A DNA stretch of 45,835 nucleotides. Origin: [Clostridium] clostridioforme AGR2157. GTDB taxonomy: Bacteria; Bacillota; Clostridia; Lachnospirales; Lachnospiraceae. A program made the translations under genes and the position numbers. Below, piece after piece: positions 8,141-15,417 of this stretch (position 1 is the first letter of the stretch; every line of letters starts with the position of its first letter). The notes beneath the pieces are model-generated. The model did not search any database and was not told the DNA's origin. It saw only the letters and a program-made list of their open reading frames with translations. The stretch is from NCBI RefSeq assembly GCF_000424325.1, contig NZ_AUJR01000039.1, positions 1 to 45,835 on the forward strand, given 5' to 3'.

Positions 8141-9442
8141 TCACCTCCCTTCTCTCTGTTCCTGATGTTCTTTTCCTGCCTGTTCGCAGGATTCTTGTTT
8201 TTCATGCTCCGATTGTTTCTCCAGTTCCCTCATCCTCTGCTCAATTTCCAGTGAGTGCTGTTCGATCTTTACACACATGCGGATATCTTTCCGCAGCGGC
8301 TTCAGCGTGCCTGTGATCTCCTGGATCCGCACAGACTCCGGTTCTGCCCGGTACAGACGATGGCGTTCTTTCGTAAGGGCCAGAACCTGCTGTTCCAGCG
8401 GTTTCCGATAGTCTTCTAATTCTTCCCTGGTCGTGATCCCATGTTTCTGCAAAAATTCCATCTGGGCGATCCGTTCATCCAGACGCCGGATATCCTGCCG
8501 CACCACATAAGGGACACGCTTTGGTTTCCGCTTGAGAACCCCCATCTGGTAAAGATAAGAATAATAAAGGGCCTGCAGCCCGTGAAGCTTTTTCCGCTTT
8601 GCGGGATTTCCTTTTCCAGCCTGTTGCCCTTGGGGAAGTTTGGGCTGTAAGATCCATCCCCGGATGGCTTCCTCGGTATAATTCTTTCCAAGGCTTTTCA
8701 GCCTCACATACCGCTCCATGCCTGGAGCGCGCAGGGCAATATATTTCCGGTTCAATTTAAAGGAATATCCCTTCTTTTCCATCATGCTGATAAACTGCCG
8801 CCAGCTAAAGCTCTCTGCCACAGTTTCTCTAATATCCATACGGATGGCGGTCCTCCAGGTTGGTTTCCCGTCCTGCTCCGCCTGCCATTCAGCATAAGCC
8901 TTCCCTTTGCCGCCTCCCGGCTGGATAATGGACAGGCCATATTTTTTGCACAATCCATCGGATATCCTCCGCACATCCTCATAATAGCTCCGGCTGTTGC
9001 TGTGGTATTTCCTTCCATCTTCCATGCTGACGGAATTAAACACCAGATGGTTATGGTAATGGCTGGTATTCAGATGCGTGGTAACCACTACCTCATATTT
9101 CCCTTTCAGCAACTGCTCTGCCAGTTCCAGACCGATCAGATGCGCAAGTTCCGGCGATACCTCTCCGGCCGCAAAGCTCTGGATCAGGTGATACCCTTGT
9201 ACGCCATCCACTTTATGGAACCTGCGCTTAGTTGCAAGCATATCCGCAAACGCATCCTCACAGGTACAGCCGATGGCATCTTCAAATACCATGGTTTCTG
9301 TTTTATCCCGGTTCAGGGCATAATCGATGGCTTCCTCCAGCGATCCAGCCGATGCCGCAGGCTTTGTGGTCTTTTCCTTATCTTTGATATAGTTAATGGA
9401 ATTATCCAGACGGTGGACAGGTATGATGCTGGTATATGCCAT
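8141..9442 (-). CDS. mobA: MobA/VirD2-type relaxase
   Basis: This 433-residue relaxase would nick oriT and pilot the transferred strand. It has the relaxase/mobilisation nuclease fold: an N-terminal IIPVHRLDNSINYI segment, a metal-binding histidine triad in HLNTSHYHNHLVFNSV near residues 123-138, and YHSNSRSYYEDVRRISD after it. The C-terminal half is helical, charged and probably a coiled coil. Catalytic tyrosine candidates lie in the first 50 residues (YTS and NYIKD). It directly follows MobC by six bases, a standard pair. All motifs are intact. Confidence 0.92.
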   Translation of the reverse strand: MAYTSIIPVHRLDNSINYIKDKEKTTKPAASAGSLEEAIDYALNRDKTETMVFEDAIGCTCEDAFADMLATKRRFHKVDGVQGYHLIQSFAAGEVSPELAHLIGLELAEQLLKGKYEVVVTTHLNTSHYHNHLVFNSVSMEDGRKYHSNSRSYYEDVRRISDGLCKKYGLSIIQPGGGKGKAYAEWQAEQDGKPTWRTAIRMDIRETVAESFSWRQFISMMEKKGYSFKLNRKYIALRAPGMERYVRLKSLGKNYTEEAIRGWILQPKLPQGQQAGKGNPAKRKKLHGLQALYYSYLYQMGVLKRKPKRVPYVVRQDIRRLDERIAQMEFLQKHGITTREELEDYRKPLEQQVLALTKERHRLYRAEPESVRIQEITGTLKPLRKDIRMCVKIEQHSLEIEQRMRELEKQSEHEKQESCEQAGKEHQEQREGR

Positions 9443-9448
9443 AAGGCA

Positions 9449-9757
9449 TTACCATTCCTCTTTCACGATCTGCCATACTTCTTTTGAAATCCGCAGCATT
9501 TCCCGGACACTCTCCGTTTCCGCACGGCCGGCAGCATTGGCCACATGGGCCAACTGGTTGGCATTGTTGCACAGCCCTGCCACCTTCCGGAGCAGATCCG
9601 CATGATGCTCACAGGGTTTTGCCCGCACCTCTGCCCCCACGATCAGTGAACGGAGGAATTCTTCCCTGGACAGCCCGCTCCGCTTTACCTGCTCATCCAG
9701 CAGGCGCAGCTCCTTTGCATTGAGGCGGACAGGTATCACATGATTTCGTTTTCTCAT
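9449..9757 (-). CDS. mobC: MobC-type relaxosome accessory protein
   Basis: This 102-residue protein begins MRKRNHVIPVRLNAKEL and has a ribbon-helix-helix-like N-terminus followed by the MobC signature GLCNNANQLAHVANAAG near residues 61-77. MobC proteins bind oriT and help the relaxase open the strands. The ATG at 9757 was chosen because it starts the conserved domain and has GGTGAAAGG upstream; a longer in-frame extension overlaps the previous gene. It precedes the relaxase in the same operon. Confidence 0.9.
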   Translation of the reverse strand: MRKRNHVIPVRLNAKELRLLDEQVKRSGLSREEFLRSLIVGAEVRAKPCEHHADLLRKVAGLCNNANQLAHVANAAGRAETESVREMLRISKEVWQIVKEEW

Positions 9758-9761
9758 CCTT

Positions 9762-10214
9762 TCACCTGCTTTCCGTTCTTTCATTCTTCTTTTTCGCTCC
9801 GGCTGCCTGAAAGTATTCCATTGGCAGTGTTGAGGACATGTCTGCCTGCGCCAGCACCTCTTTTCCGGCAAGTTCGATCTTCCGGCAGTCAGGGACGAAT
9901 GCCGCATATCTTGGATACGCATATCCTTCCGCCTCTACCAGAATCCCTTCCCTATACTCGGAAGTCGTCACAAGGATACAATGCATGTTCCGATCTCCCG
10001 GCTCCGTGTACATGACATCCCGGTTATCATATAAAAACCGATAATACCCATACAGTTCACCAGAGAATCTTTCAAATTGTTCCCTGGAAAGCTCCGCAAT
10101 TTTTTCTACTTCAAAGCCACGGCGGAAACTCCCATAATATTGTTCTTTCAAATCACGCATGTTTATGGGTTTCCTTACGAATTCTGCGGTATCATTCTTT
10201 TTTGCATCTTCCAC
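9762..10214 (-). CDS. DUF6329-like ICE protein
   Basis: This 150-residue soluble protein contains PINMRDLKEQYYGSF, a CILVTTSEYREGILVEAEGY segment and YPRYAAFVPDCRKIE, a pattern I associate with DUF6329 proteins found before mobC in Firmicutes ICEs; this is recollection. Start is GTG at 10214, immediately after the stop of the 27-residue membrane peptide, so the two are probably translationally coupled. It overlaps no other gene and is followed four bases later by mobC. Confidence 0.6.
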   Translation of the reverse strand: MEDAKKNDTAEFVRKPINMRDLKEQYYGSFRRGFEVEKIAELSREQFERFSGELYGYYRFLYDNRDVMYTEPGDRNMHCILVTTSEYREGILVEAEGYAYPRYAAFVPDCRKIELAGKEVLAQADMSSTLPMEYFQAAGAKKKNERTESR

Positions 10215-10298
10215 TTACATTTCCCCTTTCTTCTTCAGAATTATGAGGGCAGCAAGCAGCGATACAACGATGGTTCCTGCAATCACTTTCTTTTTCAT
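10215..10298 (-). CDS. Tiny membrane peptide (27 aa)
   Basis: A 27-residue frame begins MKKKVIAGTIVVSL and ends LKKKGEM: one hydrophobic helix flanked by lysines. It has a strong GAAGG ribosome binding site and its stop abuts the GTG of the next gene. A near-duplicate lies at 11408-11497, with an identical 18-base block spanning ribosome binding site and start. Two independent copies with the same leader argue that both are translated. Confidence 0.55.
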   Translation of the reverse strand: MKKKVIAGTIVVSLLAALIILKKKGEM

Positions 10299-10324
10299 GG
10301 CACACCTTCTTTCCAAATTAAATT

Positions 10325-10367
10325 CCGGGCGGAATGAAAATAACTTCGTTTCCCATGAACCGCCCGG
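10325..10367 (-). terminator. Probable terminator after the gene at 10428
   Basis: Minus strand CCGGGCGG and CCGCCCGG form a perfect 8-bp GC stem around a 27-base loop, followed by AATTTAATTT. It lies in the 129-base gap between the gene at 10428 and the tiny peptide. The U tract is imperfect. Confidence 0.55.
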
Positions 10368-10427
10368 TCTGTCTTTTATTTAAATCCATTTATAATCTTC
10401 ACCCCATTCTTCTCTCTATCTGCTGTA

Positions 10428-11417
10428 TTACCGCACCGTCTCGTCTCTGCCCGGACTCTGCTTGGCTTTCGGCTGCAGGTCGCGGGGATGCTCTCCTGAG
10501 AGCGGCCTGATAAAATCAATCCTGCCAGCGGCTGCGATTGCCTGCTGGTTTAGCTGTCTCTGCCATGCACTGGCGCTTGGCGCCCATTTGAACCCATTTC
10601 TGCGAAGTATCTGCCGTTCCTCAGCAGACGGCTTTTCTTCAAAAATAAGCTGCAGGCGGTTCATCTCCTGATTCGCCACAGCCTTTCCCCCAGCAAACTC
10701 CCATCCCCGGAATCCCGTTTCCGCATATTCTTTCAGCTCTGCAATGCGTGATCGAATGCGCCGGATCTCGGCACTGTTATTTGACAAAACATAAGATGCG
10801 AACGGCTTATCTCCCAAATGCCAGGGCTGTGCCATCGATGCCTTGAGTTTTTCTATCTCCGCCGCACTGAGTGCTGTACATCCATCCAGCGTCTTGTGCT
10901 TTCGGTAATATGCATTTACCTCTTTCATCGTCTGTTGGGACTGCTCCAGCCCCTTCAGCTTCTGCTCTAACTGTTCAACCGCATGGGGATGGTCTGCACG
11001 GATGCCTCCCATGCCCGTACTCTTGATCTTATCCAGAATGCCCTGCACCTGCCGCCATTCTTCCATGTTCTGATTGCCGGCTGCGTTCTGCTTTTCTTTT
11101 TTTCCTGCGGGGAAATTTGCAGGGCCGGCAACCATGACAGACGGAACACGGGCATCGATCTCAAATCTGCGGTTCATGTTATCTGCCAGCTTTCTGGCAT
11201 AAGTATCCACAAGCGCATCTATTTTTCCATGGTAAATCGGATCGACTTTTTCTTTCTGGTGTTTTCCAGCTTCCACCGCCTGATCCACGCACCGCCGATA
11301 TTCTGCCGTAGCGGTTCCTTCTATATAGCCAGAAAAACTGTTCATCTCTTTTGCCCTGCGCGCCATATTTTCACGGATTGGGTAATAGATCACCTGAATT
11401 TCCTGTCCTACTGCCAA
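10428..11417 (-). CDS. Coiled-coil ICE protein of unknown function
   Basis: This 329-residue soluble protein is largely helical. The N-terminal 100 residues include YYPIRENMARRAKEMNSF; a coiled coil with VEQLEQKLKGLEQSQQTMK covers about residues 150-185; and the C-terminus has RRNGFKWAPSASAWQRQLN, a short motif I recall from many ICE and phage accessory proteins (often with DUF3560). No catalytic motif is seen. Start is TTG at 11417, inside the end of the tiny peptide gene (10-base overlap), with AAAGGAG upstream. Confidence 0.65.
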   Translation of the reverse strand: MAVGQEIQVIYYPIRENMARRAKEMNSFSGYIEGTATAEYRRCVDQAVEAGKHQKEKVDPIYHGKIDALVDTYARKLADNMNRRFEIDARVPSVMVAGPANFPAGKKEKQNAAGNQNMEEWRQVQGILDKIKSTGMGGIRADHPHAVEQLEQKLKGLEQSQQTMKEVNAYYRKHKTLDGCTALSAAEIEKLKASMAQPWHLGDKPFASYVLSNNSAEIRRIRSRIAELKEYAETGFRGWEFAGGKAVANQEMNRLQLIFEEKPSAEERQILRRNGFKWAPSASAWQRQLNQQAIAAAGRIDFIRPLSGEHPRDLQPKAKQSPGRDETVR

Positions 11418-11497
11418 TTATGCGTCTCCTTTTTCCAAAAAATAAAACCAGCCACAAGGCCGGCTGCGATCATTCCTATGATTATCTTTTTCTTCAT
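11408..11497 (-). CDS. Tiny membrane peptide (29 aa)
   Basis: A 29-residue frame begins MKKKIIIGMIAAGLVAG and ends WKKETHNWQ: a lysine start, one hydrophobic helix and a polar tail. The GAAGG ribosome binding site and start lie in an 18-base block identical to that of the peptide at 10215-10298. It overlaps the next gene's TTG start by ten bases, implying translational coupling. Confidence 0.55.
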   Translation of the reverse strand: MKKKIIIGMIAAGLVAGFIFWKKETHNWQ

Positions 11498-11512
11498 GGC
11501 ACACCTTCTTTC
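11495..11512 (-). repeat. 18-bp leader repeat shared by the two tiny peptide genes
   Basis: CATGGCACACCTTCTTTC on the plus strand occurs here and at 10296-10313, covering the ribosome binding site and start codon of each tiny peptide. The peptides are diverged, so the leader is better conserved than the coding part. Confidence 0.7.
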
Positions 11513-11515
11513 TGT

Positions 11516-11908
11516 TCATTTGGTTATGGCCGGAGAAAACAGGATCCCCCTTATCTGCATCTGAAGGGCAAATTCTGTCATCCGCCACCTCACGCCATTG
11601 ATCTCGGCATGGTCCTGATCCAGATAGCGGCACACTCCTGCCACGGTTTCTCCGTCACCATACATAAGAGTTACGCAGTCCCCATCGGGAATGGTAAACA
11701 ATAGGACGCCCTCCGGATCGGTAAAGCGGATCGTCCTGCCGTCTGTTTTCGGCAGGGCAGTATCCCGCGCCCGCTTATCTCCCGGCTCATAAATGCCATC
11801 CTGCTCATCCGCTCTTTTTGCGGCAACCGCAAGGCAGGTGACAACAACTCCAAAACAACCGCCCACCATGGCTCCTACAAATACACCAATCATTCCCATT
11901 TTCTTCAT
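11516..11908 (-). CDS. Small membrane-anchored ICE protein
   Basis: About 130 residues: one N-terminal transmembrane segment (GMIGVFVGAMVGGCFGVVVTC), then a soluble domain with TIPDGDCVTLMYGDGETVAGVC and MTEFALQM. The soluble part looks like the small beta-rich domain of YodL-type ICE proteins; this is tentative. AAAGGAG lies directly before the ATG at 11908, too close for ideal spacing, so the real start may be the in-frame ATG nine bases downstream. An open extension upstream runs through the palindromes at 11926-11968 and is unlikely to be coding. Confidence 0.6.
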   Translation of the reverse strand: MKKMGMIGVFVGAMVGGCFGVVVTCLAVAAKRADEQDGIYEPGDKRARDTALPKTDGRTIRFTDPEGVLLFTIPDGDCVTLMYGDGETVAGVCRYLDQDHAEINGVRWRMTEFALQMQIRGILFSPAITK

Positions 11909-11925
11909 TCTCCTTTCGTTCACGG

Positions 11926-11990
11926 GGGTTTGGGGTTCTCCCCAAAGTGCGTTTGGATATCCAAACGCTATGCTTGCAAAACCAGTTCCA
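11926..11990. other. Candidate origin of transfer (oriT)
   Basis: In the gap before the gene at 11908 there is a hairpin TTTGGGG-TTCT-CCCCAAA (11932-11946 region), followed at once by GTGCG, then a perfect 20-bp palindrome GCGTTTGGAT/ATCCAAACGC at 11949-11968 and ATGCTTGCAAAACC. An inverted repeat followed by AAGTGCG resembles nic regions of some Gram-positive mobilisation systems. The site is 2.2 kb upstream of mobC/mobA in the same operon. No nick site has been shown; a regulatory palindrome is the alternative. Confidence 0.45.
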
Positions 11991-12023
11991 CCGATTTCCA
12001 TCGACTCCCCCATGCAGGTTCGA

Positions 12024-12350
12024 TTATGATGCCTTTTCTTTGATTTTGATCAATCCATCCAATGTGGTGCAGATGATATGCAATCGGTCTGCATTACTGA
12101 TGTCTGTATTCATCGTTCCGGTGACCTCTTTTCCACAGACCACCACCATCCGACACCTCTTTAAGATCAAGTGGGACATCCGGTTATATGCCTGCTGATC
12201 CTCTGCTTCCCCTTCCTCTAAGAAAGGCAGAAATCCAAATCTCGGACAAATGGGAACATAACCCAGTTCATAAATCTTCCGGCAATATCGCTGCACCTTT
12301 ACTCTGCTTTCTTCTGCCGGACAGCACACATATGCCATCGCCTGTTCCAT
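12024..12350 (-). CDS. DUF4406/DUF7768-like nucleotide-binding protein
   Basis: This 108-residue protein begins MAYVCCPAEESRVKVQRYC and has the short Rossmann-like pattern of the nucleoside 2-deoxyribosyltransferase superfamily: strand-loop YVCCPA, a helix, YVPICPRFGFLPF and CRMVVVCGKEVTGTM. These small proteins are frequent ICE and phage passengers; their substrates are unknown to me. The gene follows the DpnD-like gene by eleven bases and ends before the candidate oriT. Confidence 0.65.
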   Translation of the reverse strand: MEQAMAYVCCPAEESRVKVQRYCRKIYELGYVPICPRFGFLPFLEEGEAEDQQAYNRMSHLILKRCRMVVVCGKEVTGTMNTDISNADRLHIICTTLDGLIKIKEKAS

Positions 12351-12361
12351 CGCCTCACCTC

Positions 12362-12727
12362 CTATCGTACCTGTTCCTTTTTCTTGGCTTTCTCTGTTAT
12401 CACTTCAAAGTTCACATCCATCGTGCGTTCATCAAATTCCCCATCAAAGCCACCGTCCTCATACAGAATCTCTGCCCGTTCTACCGCTTCTTCCCTGGAA
12501 TGTGCAGAGATGGATTTGCGGATAGTATAACTTTTTCGGATTTCAATCTCAAATGTCTTTTCCTGTTTCCGTTCCACGGCTTCATACTGCACAAACTGAA
12601 TGTCATATTCGCTGGTACCGGGGCCATACATACGGCATCCTTTTTCTGCTTCTTCTTTGCTGGATGCTTTCACCGCAACGGTTTTTTCACGCACTTCCCG
12701 GATAGTCACATCATAGACTCTGTCCAT
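12362..12727 (-). CDS. DpnD/PcfM-like protein
   Basis: A 121-residue protein with two similar halves: VYDVTIREVREKTVAVKASSKEEAE at residues 3-30 and FEIEIRKSYTIRKSISAHSREEAVE at about 62-90. Each is the beta-strand/helix unit of DpnD/PcfM-like domains, so it looks like an internal duplication. The ATG at 12727 has AAAGGGGG upstream. It follows the DNA methyltransferase gene and the palindromic gap 12741-12799. DpnD was named from a restriction-modification locus, but no activity is known. Confidence 0.6.
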   Translation of the reverse strand: MDRVYDVTIREVREKTVAVKASSKEEAEKGCRMYGPGTSEYDIQFVQYEAVERKQEKTFEIEIRKSYTIRKSISAHSREEAVERAEILYEDGGFDGEFDERTMDVNFEVITEKAKKKEQVR

Positions 12728-12740
12728 AAGCCCCCTTTCC

Positions 12741-12799
12741 TGCATCCACGTGGATGCACATTTCTTCTTCAGAAAGAAAGTTGGACATCCATGTGGATG
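12741..12799. repeat. Two ATCCAYGTGGAT palindromes
   Basis: TGCATCCACGTGGATGCA is a perfect palindrome at 12741-12758. CATCCATGTGGATG is a second, near-identical one at 12786-12799, 45 bases on. Between them TTTCTTCTTCAGAAAGAAA forms a weaker dyad. They fill the whole gap between the methyltransferase stop and the DpnD-like start, so they may be operators or a processing/termination structure. Confidence 0.65.
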
Positions 12800-12805
12800 C
12801 CCTTG

Positions 12806-13612
12806 CTATTTCCCGTTCTCTTCTGTTTCCTTTGCTTCCAATGCAAACTTCACCCGGTCACTGCCCAGCTTATAATAGGCGTCTGTCACCTCGATACCTA
12901 CTGCCTCATAGCCTTCCTCTACGGCTGCAAGGACAGTCGTTCCGGCTCCGGCAAAGGGATCTAAGATCCTGCCGCCCGGCTCACAGATCTGGATCACGTC
13001 TTTCATCAGCTGTAACGGTTTCTCTGTCACATGGATACGGTTTTGGGGATTTCCATAACGGAATACACCGGGAAGACAAGACACCGGACGGCTGATGGGC
13101 ATGGGGCCGTTGCTGCCCCACACAATATATTCAGCCTGCTGGCGGAAACGCCCTTTCTGCGGACGGGAGTTTCCCTTATCCCACACCGCAGTTCCTCTCC
13201 AGATCCAGCCTGCCCACTGGAGGGCATCTGTAATGGAGGGATACTGTCTCCAGTCAATAAACAAACAGATCGGCGCACCGACTTTGCAGGCTTTCCGCAC
13301 ATCGTAAAGCCACTCTGCCATCCAATGGGTCCAGGAACGCTGGTCCTTGTTATCCCCATCAAAATCCGGCAGGGCATTCTCCGCTTTCATACTGCTGTAC
13401 TTCTGATTGGTGGTACGGTTTCTTTCATTCTGCTTCGTTCCTCCGGACGCATAAGGCGGATCGGTGATCACTGCATCAAAAATTCCCGGCTGGAATGCTT
13501 TCACCAGTTTCAGCGTATCTCCATGCAGAATTGTCCACTTCTCCCCTCCGGTATATTCCTCCGGGTACGTTCCTTCTTTCAACAAGTTCCCTAATTGCAG
13601 GGTATTTTCCAT
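12806..13612 (-). CDS. DNA N4/N6 methyltransferase (beta class)
   Basis: A 268-residue SAM-dependent DNA methyltransferase. Motif IV, the catalytic loop, is ITDPPYASGG near residue 55, and the SAM-binding motif I comes later, as LDPFAGAGTTVLAA near residue 220. This order defines the beta class. Between them are a target-recognition stretch and the PLQLMKDVI helix seen in MboII/RsrI-like enzymes. No restriction enzyme is adjacent, so it is probably an orphan that protects or marks ICE DNA. ATG at 13612 was chosen for AAAGG spacing. SAM could come from the neighbouring metK. Confidence 0.88.
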   Translation of the reverse strand: MENTLQLGNLLKEGTYPEEYTGGEKWTILHGDTLKLVKAFQPGIFDAVITDPPYASGGTKQNERNRTTNQKYSSMKAENALPDFDGDNKDQRSWTHWMAEWLYDVRKACKVGAPICLFIDWRQYPSITDALQWAGWIWRGTAVWDKGNSRPQKGRFRQQAEYIVWGSNGPMPISRPVSCLPGVFRYGNPQNRIHVTEKPLQLMKDVIQICEPGGRILDPFAGAGTTVLAAVEEGYEAVGIEVTDAYYKLGSDRVKFALEAKETEENGK

Positions 13613-13630
13613 AGGCATCATCCTTTCTTA

Positions 13631-14440
13631 TCAGCGCTGTGGCTGTTTTTTACTTTTCTTTTTATTTTTCTGAATACATTCCAAAAGCTGCGATTTTCTT
13701 GCCTGCGATTTTTCATCTGATACACTCAATTCGGTTTCCACATATTCACTGATGATATGCAAAGCCTGATAATAATTACCGGACTGCATCACCCGTTTAT
13801 ACATTTCATTTGCCTGCTGATCCATCCCTTCTTTAATCAACAAACCTGCCGCAGCTCCTAAAATGATAAACACATTTCCATCTCTTCCTAAAAGCTCCAT
13901 CTTCGGTCTTTTCTTTTCCGGTTCTTGATTCTTCTGGATCTCCGGCTTGACCTGTTCAAAAAGATAGTCTTTCGGCTGCCAGAAATGGACGTAGAGTTCT
14001 CCACCATCGACCTGAATTTCCTGCTGTTCAAATCCTTCTCCCCAGCCATCACTGTACTGTCCGGTGAGATATTCACACAGTTCCGATAATTCTTCCGTTT
14101 CCAGATACTCCTTCAGTTCTAAGGTTGTACAGCCATATAACACACCATCCGATTCTTTCACCGATGGAACTGCAGACACTACCTTTTCTTTAATGGCAGC
14201 ACTTCCATCAAAGTAATCCATCAAATTATCAGTCTTATCATCGTCATGTCCGACACGGCTGTATTCTGTAATCTTTTCCTGAATCGCAGTGGCATACTCC
14301 GTTAAATCATCTCCTTCAAAAAACACCTGCTCTTCTTCAAAATCGTTATACCCCTCTTCTTCCCAATCCTGTTCCATCTCATTAGGAATAAAAGTTCCTG
14401 TCAGTGGTGTCAATAATTCTATTCTGATTCTATCTTCCAT
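13631..14440 (-). CDS. ICE protein of unknown function
   Basis: This 269-residue acidic protein has an N-terminal region with LLTPLTGTFIPNEMEQDW and a strongly acidic patch, a middle segment with GWGEGFEQQEI and LYVHFWQPKDY, and a C-terminal helical part GLLIKEGMDQQANEMYKRV followed by a lysine-rich end. I recall similar arrangements in Firmicutes ICEs but no function. The start has GAGGTGAGGTAA upstream. It lies between the Toprim protein and the methyltransferase in one operon. Confidence 0.6.
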   Translation of the reverse strand: MEDRIRIELLTPLTGTFIPNEMEQDWEEEGYNDFEEEQVFFEGDDLTEYATAIQEKITEYSRVGHDDDKTDNLMDYFDGSAAIKEKVVSAVPSVKESDGVLYGCTTLELKEYLETEELSELCEYLTGQYSDGWGEGFEQQEIQVDGGELYVHFWQPKDYLFEQVKPEIQKNQEPEKKRPKMELLGRDGNVFIILGAAAGLLIKEGMDQQANEMYKRVMQSGNYYQALHIISEYVETELSVSDEKSQARKSQLLECIQKNKKKSKKQPQR

Positions 14441-14445
14441 TTACC

Positions 14446-15417
14446 TCACCTCCCTCGTTCCCTTCGCTGTTTCCTCTGTTTTTCCCATGCCTGTTTTGCC
14501 AGGTCTCCATAGTCTGCACCTTCCATCTGTGGTAGGTTACAGACCACCGTATATGTTTCCCCATACTGCTCTTTTAACTGCGCACATGCCCATTGCCCGG
14601 CAAAATCGTTATCGGTGCAGATTTCAATTTCTGTCACCTCCGGATGCTCTTTTAGGAAATGTTCCAATGCATCCGGGCGCTTCATCTTCTTCGTTGATCG
14701 TTCCGCTCCTTCTTTTGGTGCTGCAATGCCCCCTAGAGACAGACGGTACTTATCGGTTCGTCCATCTTCCAGAGTCATATGGGCAAGGGCGTCAATGCAG
14801 GCTTCATATACTGCCACCCGACAGCTATTCCCAAGAGGTGGAACACAAAAGCTGTATTGCTTTTCACTGCCTTCCTGTTCCATCCGGAAGTTCTTTCCAC
14901 GGTTGTCATAGATTCCCCGTAAGAACGCATATTTTGCCTGCCCCTGCTCATCCGTTCCAACAAAAACAGCGTTATGGTATGGGGCGCTCTCATAAAGGAT
15001 TCCGATCTGCAGACAGTAATCCAACACATCATCCCGGATTCCCCGCTGGTTCAAATATCTCCGCACCCGGTAAAAGCTGTCATTGGGTGTTGGCAGAGAA
15101 AAAAGCTTCTTTTTGGGTGCTGGTTCTTCTCTTGAAACATACACTGTCGTCTGCTCACACAAGGCTTTCACTGCTTCTGTATATTCCATGCCATCTACCT
15201 GCATCAAAAACCGCAAGGCAGACATTCCACCAATATCCCTGGACTTCCAATGCCATTTACTGGTAATCTCATTGATTTTGAAACTGTCATGATCTTGAAG
15301 CTGCCATTCATTTCTTGTCCGTGTTTTTTTCAGTCTCCCCGGCTGATATGTCTGCAGATACTCATAGGCTCTCACCTGCTTGGCTACCTGATATTCTTCT
15401 TCGGTAACCCAAGCCAT
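14446..15417 (-). CDS. DUF3991/Toprim primase-like protein
   Basis: A 323-residue protein with an N-terminal DUF3991-type zinc-free primase-like part (residues 15-80, including FKINEITSKWHWKSRDIGG and ALRFLMQV) and a C-terminal Toprim domain: VAVYEACIDALAHMTL supplies the catalytic glutamate and EIEICTDNDFAGQWAC the DxD pair. Such proteins are thought to prime or process ICE DNA after transfer. Its ATG shares one base with the metK stop codon, so the two are translationally coupled. Confidence 0.8.
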   Translation of the reverse strand: MAWVTEEEYQVAKQVRAYEYLQTYQPGRLKKTRTRNEWQLQDHDSFKINEITSKWHWKSRDIGGMSALRFLMQVDGMEYTEAVKALCEQTTVYVSREEPAPKKKLFSLPTPNDSFYRVRRYLNQRGIRDDVLDYCLQIGILYESAPYHNAVFVGTDEQGQAKYAFLRGIYDNRGKNFRMEQEGSEKQYSFCVPPLGNSCRVAVYEACIDALAHMTLEDGRTDKYRLSLGGIAAPKEGAERSTKKMKRPDALEHFLKEHPEVTEIEICTDNDFAGQWACAQLKEQYGETYTVVCNLPQMEGADYGDLAKQAWEKQRKQRRERGR

